A model generated the notes under the pieces. That model did not search any database. It saw only the letters and a program-made list of their open reading frames with translations, and was not told where the DNA came from. From Pocillopora verrucosa (taxonomy: Eukaryota > Cnidaria > Anthozoa > Scleractinia > Pocilloporidae): a DNA stretch of 64,000 bases. The stretch's first letter is position 1. Every line of letters starts with the position of its first letter. Location of the stretch: assembly GCF_036669915.1 (NCBI RefSeq), contig NC_089314.1, positions 10,769,665 through 10,833,664 of the forward strand, read 5' to 3'. This document shows positions 60,501-64,000 of the stretch, one piece after another. Both the position numbers and the translations under genes were made by a program.

Positions 60501-63500
60501 AAGGCTCTAGAAAGTGTAATCACCCTTAATCTGGATTCCTTGGAGAGAGTGGTAAGTAACGATGTTACTACTTCTAACTAACGGAATATCCAATGATGAC
60601 CATCCCCACACAACATCCACTTCTTAACTGTTGCACCACTGAATGTTCCATTTAGAGCTATATGAAAAGCTTAATTATAAAAATTCATTTTTATAATTAA
60701 GCATGATTGGTTCATCCTCATGATTTGTTGCAGGACAGACTAGTAGGTGATGTTCTTACCACATTTTGATGTCATCTGTGCTCTTTTACTGAACAGACCC
60801 ATGGCAACATGCATTGAATCTATTTGTTAATCTCCTTCAGCTGGGGGAAATGGGTGACAGCTCCCTTTGAACAGTGACAACTATTAACAACCTTCATTTT
60901 ATTTTTGAAAAAGAAAGAGAAATGTTTCCAAGAATAATTAGGGTAGCTTTCAGATTCTTTACTTACTTGGTTATATTGAAATTTACCACCCCAGCTATAA
61001 TCACCTAGTGTGAGGTGATTATAGCAAGATACAATACAATCCTCAACCAATCAGAGTGTGTGCATCTCTATAATCACCTAAGAAATTGCACTAAAGCAAG
61101 ATAGTATGTCATCACCTCAGTAATTGTCTAATTTGTTTTTTTTTTTAATTTCAGGATGTGTTGACTCTCCATGATTGCTGTATGGATCCAGCACTTTCTG
61201 TCAGAAGACAAGCTATGGTATCACTAACCTCCCTCCTACAAGAGAGGCCCAAGTGTACAATGGTACACAGGTATTAACTCTATGTACATGCAATAAGTGA
61301 TGTTCTAAAAAACCTGGAGCTGGTGTACAACTACTTTTACTTAACTTCTTGATAGTGTTAGACCAGTCTGGCCTGCATGGCAAGTTTCCTCTGAAGGTCT
61401 GTCCCCAACAGCTATAGGAGGAGGCAAATGAACCCTTCAACTGGCAATACTTGATTCCTAATTTTTTTTCTTCCAGCCGCCTTTATTACTTTTTCTTTAG
61501 AATGAGTTTGTAAAATTTAGCGTAATGTCAAAATTGCACTCTGTAACTCTGTGGATAAGTTTGTTTATTCTTGTCTCCAGTATGCTCGTTGATTTTTCAA
61601 TTGCTTCTGGAGGTGAAGGGTTATTATGGAGGACACTTCTTTTATGGTAATAGGGTGACACTACAAAGGCGGGTAGCTTCATCTCTTAAAATTAAAGCTT
61701 TGGGAAGTCTTAGTGACAAATAGTAGATGGATTTGATATTTGGATCTTTGAGGTGAGGGAGTTAACTGCACATATCTGGAATTAATTGTATCAATAAAAC
61801 AGTTGTATAAGTTCCTTTAAAAACTCAAACTATGCGCTTATGTGTATTTTATTATATGTAGTTTGTGGCTGGAAGGAGTGTTGCCACTTGTTATGGACAG
61901 AGAAACTACTGCACAAGAAAAATGCTATCAAATACTAGAGGAAGTGCTTCTTCACAACATTGTTCCTCTCTCAAAGTAGGTGGCTGTTACAACTTAATCA
62001 GTTTGTAGATTACAGTGTTAGTTGTGATCAACAGCATCCCAGATTGGATAAGAGTCAAAATTTTATGACTTCAATGATCAGTGCCTTACGAGGATTTTTT
62101 CTGCCAAAAGTTCAAGAAATGCCATCAAATATCCACAAAGTTTTGTTATGTGGTAAAAGGCATGCTGAAGCTGTTGTGTGGTTGGTTCATGAACTGGTTA
62201 CATCTTTTGCCATACTTTTTGCCACATAAGCTATCAGTAGCAATAAAGAATATCAGAAGGGGGAAAGTTCTGGTGAAACAACAAGTTAAAGGTTCACACC
62301 CACATGGTATTGAACTTTTGTTCATTTTGGGAACTTCGTTGTCAATAGGTTGAAAACCCCAGCTTGATAATTGAGCTAAAATTTCTTGTGAGGAATGCCA
62401 TTGGCCAATCTCAATGGTGAGATTTGTGAAACTCATGGTTAAACTGGCTTTAAATGCTTGCCAGCTAGGTAATAAGATTGATAAAATGACACATTTTGTT
62501 GATTATTATTCCAGATCAACAGGACCATATCACATTCTTGCTTGGGACCTGCTTGATATTGTTGCCAGCCCATCAGGACAAGAAGTCAGGCAAGTGATAT
62601 GATGAAATGATATCAGTATGTGACCTGACCCTGTAAAGCATGCCTATATCTTGGGAAATATTTCCACATATTATCTATTGCTGCCTTTGTGCAATTTTTC
62701 GCTGTTCTTCCAAAACCTGGAAAAGACCCAGTGGTGCAGAGCTGTCAGTAGTAGCAGTTAGCAGAAGTACTGGTATGTTAAGCCAGTATCTTTACCTATG
62801 TTGCTTCAGTCTGACGAATTCCCTGAACAATTAAAACACATATATTTCTTCATTCTTTCCAAGCATTTAGATGTTGTTGTTCAAACAATTTTTGTTTCCT
62901 GGATTAAAATTTGACAAACCAGTTTTATTTTGTTATTTTCCTTTGTCCCTAATTATGATAAAAACAATGTGAAAAATGTAAACAAAAATGAAACTGCTTT
63001 GAAAAGACATCTATTAATACTGGCCATTGACTGCTGTATATTATTCTTTCAGACGTTATCTTCACAGTGCATTTCAACACTGGTCAAAACAGACCAAACT
63101 TTCTGGAAACCTGGTCAAATCACTTATAACTCACATTGATACTGAGCATAGTAAGGTATGAAGTTCATAAGGACATGGCACACCAGAAATGTTTGTCAGG
63201 GTGGCATAGTTTTTTGTTCTCCTTGAAATTCTTCTTGTTGTACACATTTTCAGGCAGCATGGCTTTGCTTGGCAGCAATTGGTTCATCATCAAACAAACT
63301 TGACCATACCTTTGTTGTGAAAAGTTGGGATGAGTATTCGAAAGGAGTAAAAGGTACAAGTTAAACTGTCAGTTAACTTCATTTTGATTTTGAAATAGTG
63401 TGTAACAGTTAACTATGTAATAGAATCTTGCCATACAACAATGTGTATATGACTAACATTGCACTGAGTTTAGATAGCAACAAACAATTTCTTTAACCCT

Positions 63501-64000
63501 CTACACTTGAACATCAGTGTTCATACTCTCCATACTCCTCTCTATTCATTTCCTTTGGTACTGACAGGGAGAATTTGCTTAGCAATCAAAGCTTCTTAGG
63601 TTGCTGAATATTTCCTTTATTCCCATGATATTAATGAATGGTTCAGCAATATTTCTTTAAGGAGAAATTAGATGCTGTTCACTCAGGGTTGAAAGTGTTA
63701 TATGTACCCATTTGACCATGATTGCATCAATTCTGAATGTAAGTTTTATACTACATACTATAACTCTCAAAGGCTCAAACATTTATTAAGCAATCCCCAA
63801 CTCTCACTCCATCCTGTTGATCTGACCATCTGATTAACCATTTTTCCACAATCAAATCAAAAGAGACAATCTCAGTAGTAGACATCTTTATCATCTTTCT
63901 CTCTTTTCTGGTTTTTATTTGTCAGATTATGACATAGAGACATTATGCAGAATCCTGGCAGTGTTGGGAAGCTCTGCTTCCTTTCTTCCCTCCACAGTCA
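51559..64000 (+). CDS. NCAPD3: Condensin-2 complex subunit D3 (NCAPD3), 5' part, 22 exons in window
   Basis: NCAPD3 is a HEAT-repeat subunit of condensin II, which compacts chromosomes in the nucleus. Exons: 51559..51796, 52096..52181, 53011..53086, 53354..53431, 55323..55474, 55748..55881, 55990..56035, 56706..56762, 56927..57042, 57436..57547, 57793..57879, 58724..58796, 58912..59002, 59883..60025, 60100..60188, 60504..60551, 61155..61270, 61862..61975, 62515..62589, 63053..63155, 63254..63353, 63926..>64000. Every junction keeps phase; about 736 residues, roughly half the vertebrate protein. Diagnostic stretches: LWKVLSDNNFSHKVLISLL, YKVFHPLLFQKALDVL, LRVICSPLHGD, RAPMVRAKALQYFAQC, RKRTRDEKVGVRKAALQ and LWLEGVLPLVMDRET. 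Exon 5 encodes an acidic loop with seven Asp. Exon 19 uses a GC donor (GTCAGgcaagt), fixed by phase. The end of exon 1 is the least certain: 51796 fits phase and length, but the frame stays open to 51921. Confidence 0.93.
53620..53830 (+). repeat. Hairpin repeat family, NCAPD3 intron 4 copy
   Basis: GACTTTCAAAGCTGACATGT ... CAGCCCTTTGTCAGATCG ... TGATGAAGGGCTAATGCTTG ... TTTGAAACTCTTTATGGCAG folds on itself and is repeated at 58385-58590. Confidence 0.75.
54375..54443 (+). repeat. 69-bp perfect inverted repeat, left arm
   Basis: GACAAGAAGGGGCATTAACA through GAGATAAGC. The exact reverse complement lies at 55526-55594. This arm is in NCAPD3 intron 4. Confidence 0.95.
54480..54905. repeat. Large foldback palindrome centred at 54692/54693
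   Basis: The inner arms (54598-54692 and 54693-54787) are about 95 bp each with roughly six mismatches and meet at CAGGGATCCCTG without a loop. Weaker complementarity continues out to about 54480 and 54905. NCAPD3 intron 4. Confidence 0.93.
55085..55195 (+). repeat. 18-bp tandem repeat, about six units
   Basis: Unit GTGTTCTCTAAATCTAGA, nearly invariant. On the minus strand it translates as a DLENTL repeat, an artefact of the period. NCAPD3 intron 4. Confidence 0.95.
55526..55594 (-). repeat. 69-bp perfect inverted repeat, right arm
   Basis: Exact reverse complement of 54375-54443, starting 51 bp after the donor of NCAPD3 exon 5, in intron 5. Confidence 0.95.
58140..58265 (+). repeat. GAT/AATGAT microsatellite
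   Basis: Imperfect GATAAT/GATGAT array in NCAPD3 intron 11. Its minus-strand translation gives a false Ile-rich ORF. Confidence 0.9.
58385..58590 (+). repeat. Hairpin repeat family, NCAPD3 intron 11 copy
   Basis: AGAGTTTTAAAGCTGACATT, AAGCATTAGCCCTTTC, CTCTGACGAAGGGGTAACGC and GGCTTTGAAACTCTTTACTG form a self-complementary body matching 53620-53830, followed by the shared TAAATTACC..GTTAAACTCTCCCA flank. Confidence 0.78.
59305..59514 (+). mobile_element. TTAACCCTTT-ended MITE-like element, second subfamily
   Basis: Starts TTAACCCTTTCACTTCCAAG and ends GGGATTGAAGGGTTAA. It shares the termini and the AAGGAGAAATTCT segment with the main family but differs in the middle (GGTATTGGATCAACTAATAA). 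NCAPD3 intron 13. Confidence 0.8.
60669..60702. repeat. Perfect short hairpin
   Basis: GCTTAATTATAAAAA, loop TTCA, TTTTTATAATTAAGC. NCAPD3 intron 16. Confidence 0.9.
60994..61025. repeat. Perfect short hairpin
   Basis: GCTATAATCACCT, loop AGTGTG, AGGTGATTATAGC. A further TATAATCACCTAAG follows near 61070. NCAPD3 intron 16. Confidence 0.88.
63494..63701 (-). mobile_element. TTAACCCTTT-ended MITE-like element, copy 6
   Basis: TTTAACCCTCTACACTTGAA, CTCTATTCATTTCCTTTGGT and AAGGAGAAATTAGATGCTG match the reverse orientation of the family. The right end is decayed. NCAPD3 intron 21. Confidence 0.75.

Noticed and set aside
1..64000. CRISPR arrays, bacterial operons or Shine-Dalgarno sites
   Set aside because: The window is clearly nuclear eukaryotic DNA; the tandem arrays seen have no spacer structure.

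Overview
The window is eukaryotic: there are spliced genes with GT-AG introns, AATAAA signals, tRNA-derived SINEs, non-LTR retrotransposon tails and many short inverted-repeat elements. Gene content (compact BDP1, NCAPD3, intronless UGT, TPR-CHAT and Mutator-like relics) and repeat style fit an anthozoan cnidarian, most likely a stony coral. That assignment is inference; no species is claimed.

Layout. (1) 0.4-3.4 kb, + strand: a three-exon gene for a 113-residue secreted protein with a basic His/Lys-rich N-terminus and an acidic Ser-Gly-Asp repeat tail. (2) 4.5-12.8 kb, - strand: a nine-exon gene for the TFIIIB subunit BDP1, with every splice phase consistent (528 aa). Its introns hold a 111-bp minisatellite in a polypurine tract, a LINE tail and several TTAACCCTTT-ended elements. 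(3) 13.8-15.3 kb, - strand: an intronless membrane UDP-glycosyltransferase. (4) 15.6-23.6 kb: a transposon graveyard with a broken Mutator-like transposase, a decayed TPR-CHAT gene, two 5'-truncated non-LTR retrotransposons and a 434-bp inverted-repeat element. (5) 24.3-28.6 kb: tandemly duplicated noncoding blocks, with an older relative at 34 kb. (6) 28.6-42.6 kb: a CpG-rich interval without a convincing gene. (7) 42.7-47.5 kb, + strand: a SNAG-domain transcription factor with eight C2H2 zinc fingers, encoded by two exons. (8) 50.3-51.1 kb, - strand: an unrecognised three-TM protein, head to head with (9) 51.6-64.0 kb, + strand: the first 22 coding exons of condensin II subunit NCAPD3, running off the window.

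The genes do not form one pathway. BDP1 (Pol III initiation) and NCAPD3 (chromosome condensation) are housekeeping; the zinc-finger factor probably represses transcription through its SNAG motif; the UGT conjugates small lipophilic molecules in the ER. The most interesting unexplained items are the secreted SGD-repeat protein, a perfect 69-bp inverted repeat bracketing one NCAPD3 exon (candidate circular RNA or inversion substrate), and the duplicated block with a conserved donor-like site. All exon models come from reading splice signals, frame and family resemblance; no transcript or database search was available.
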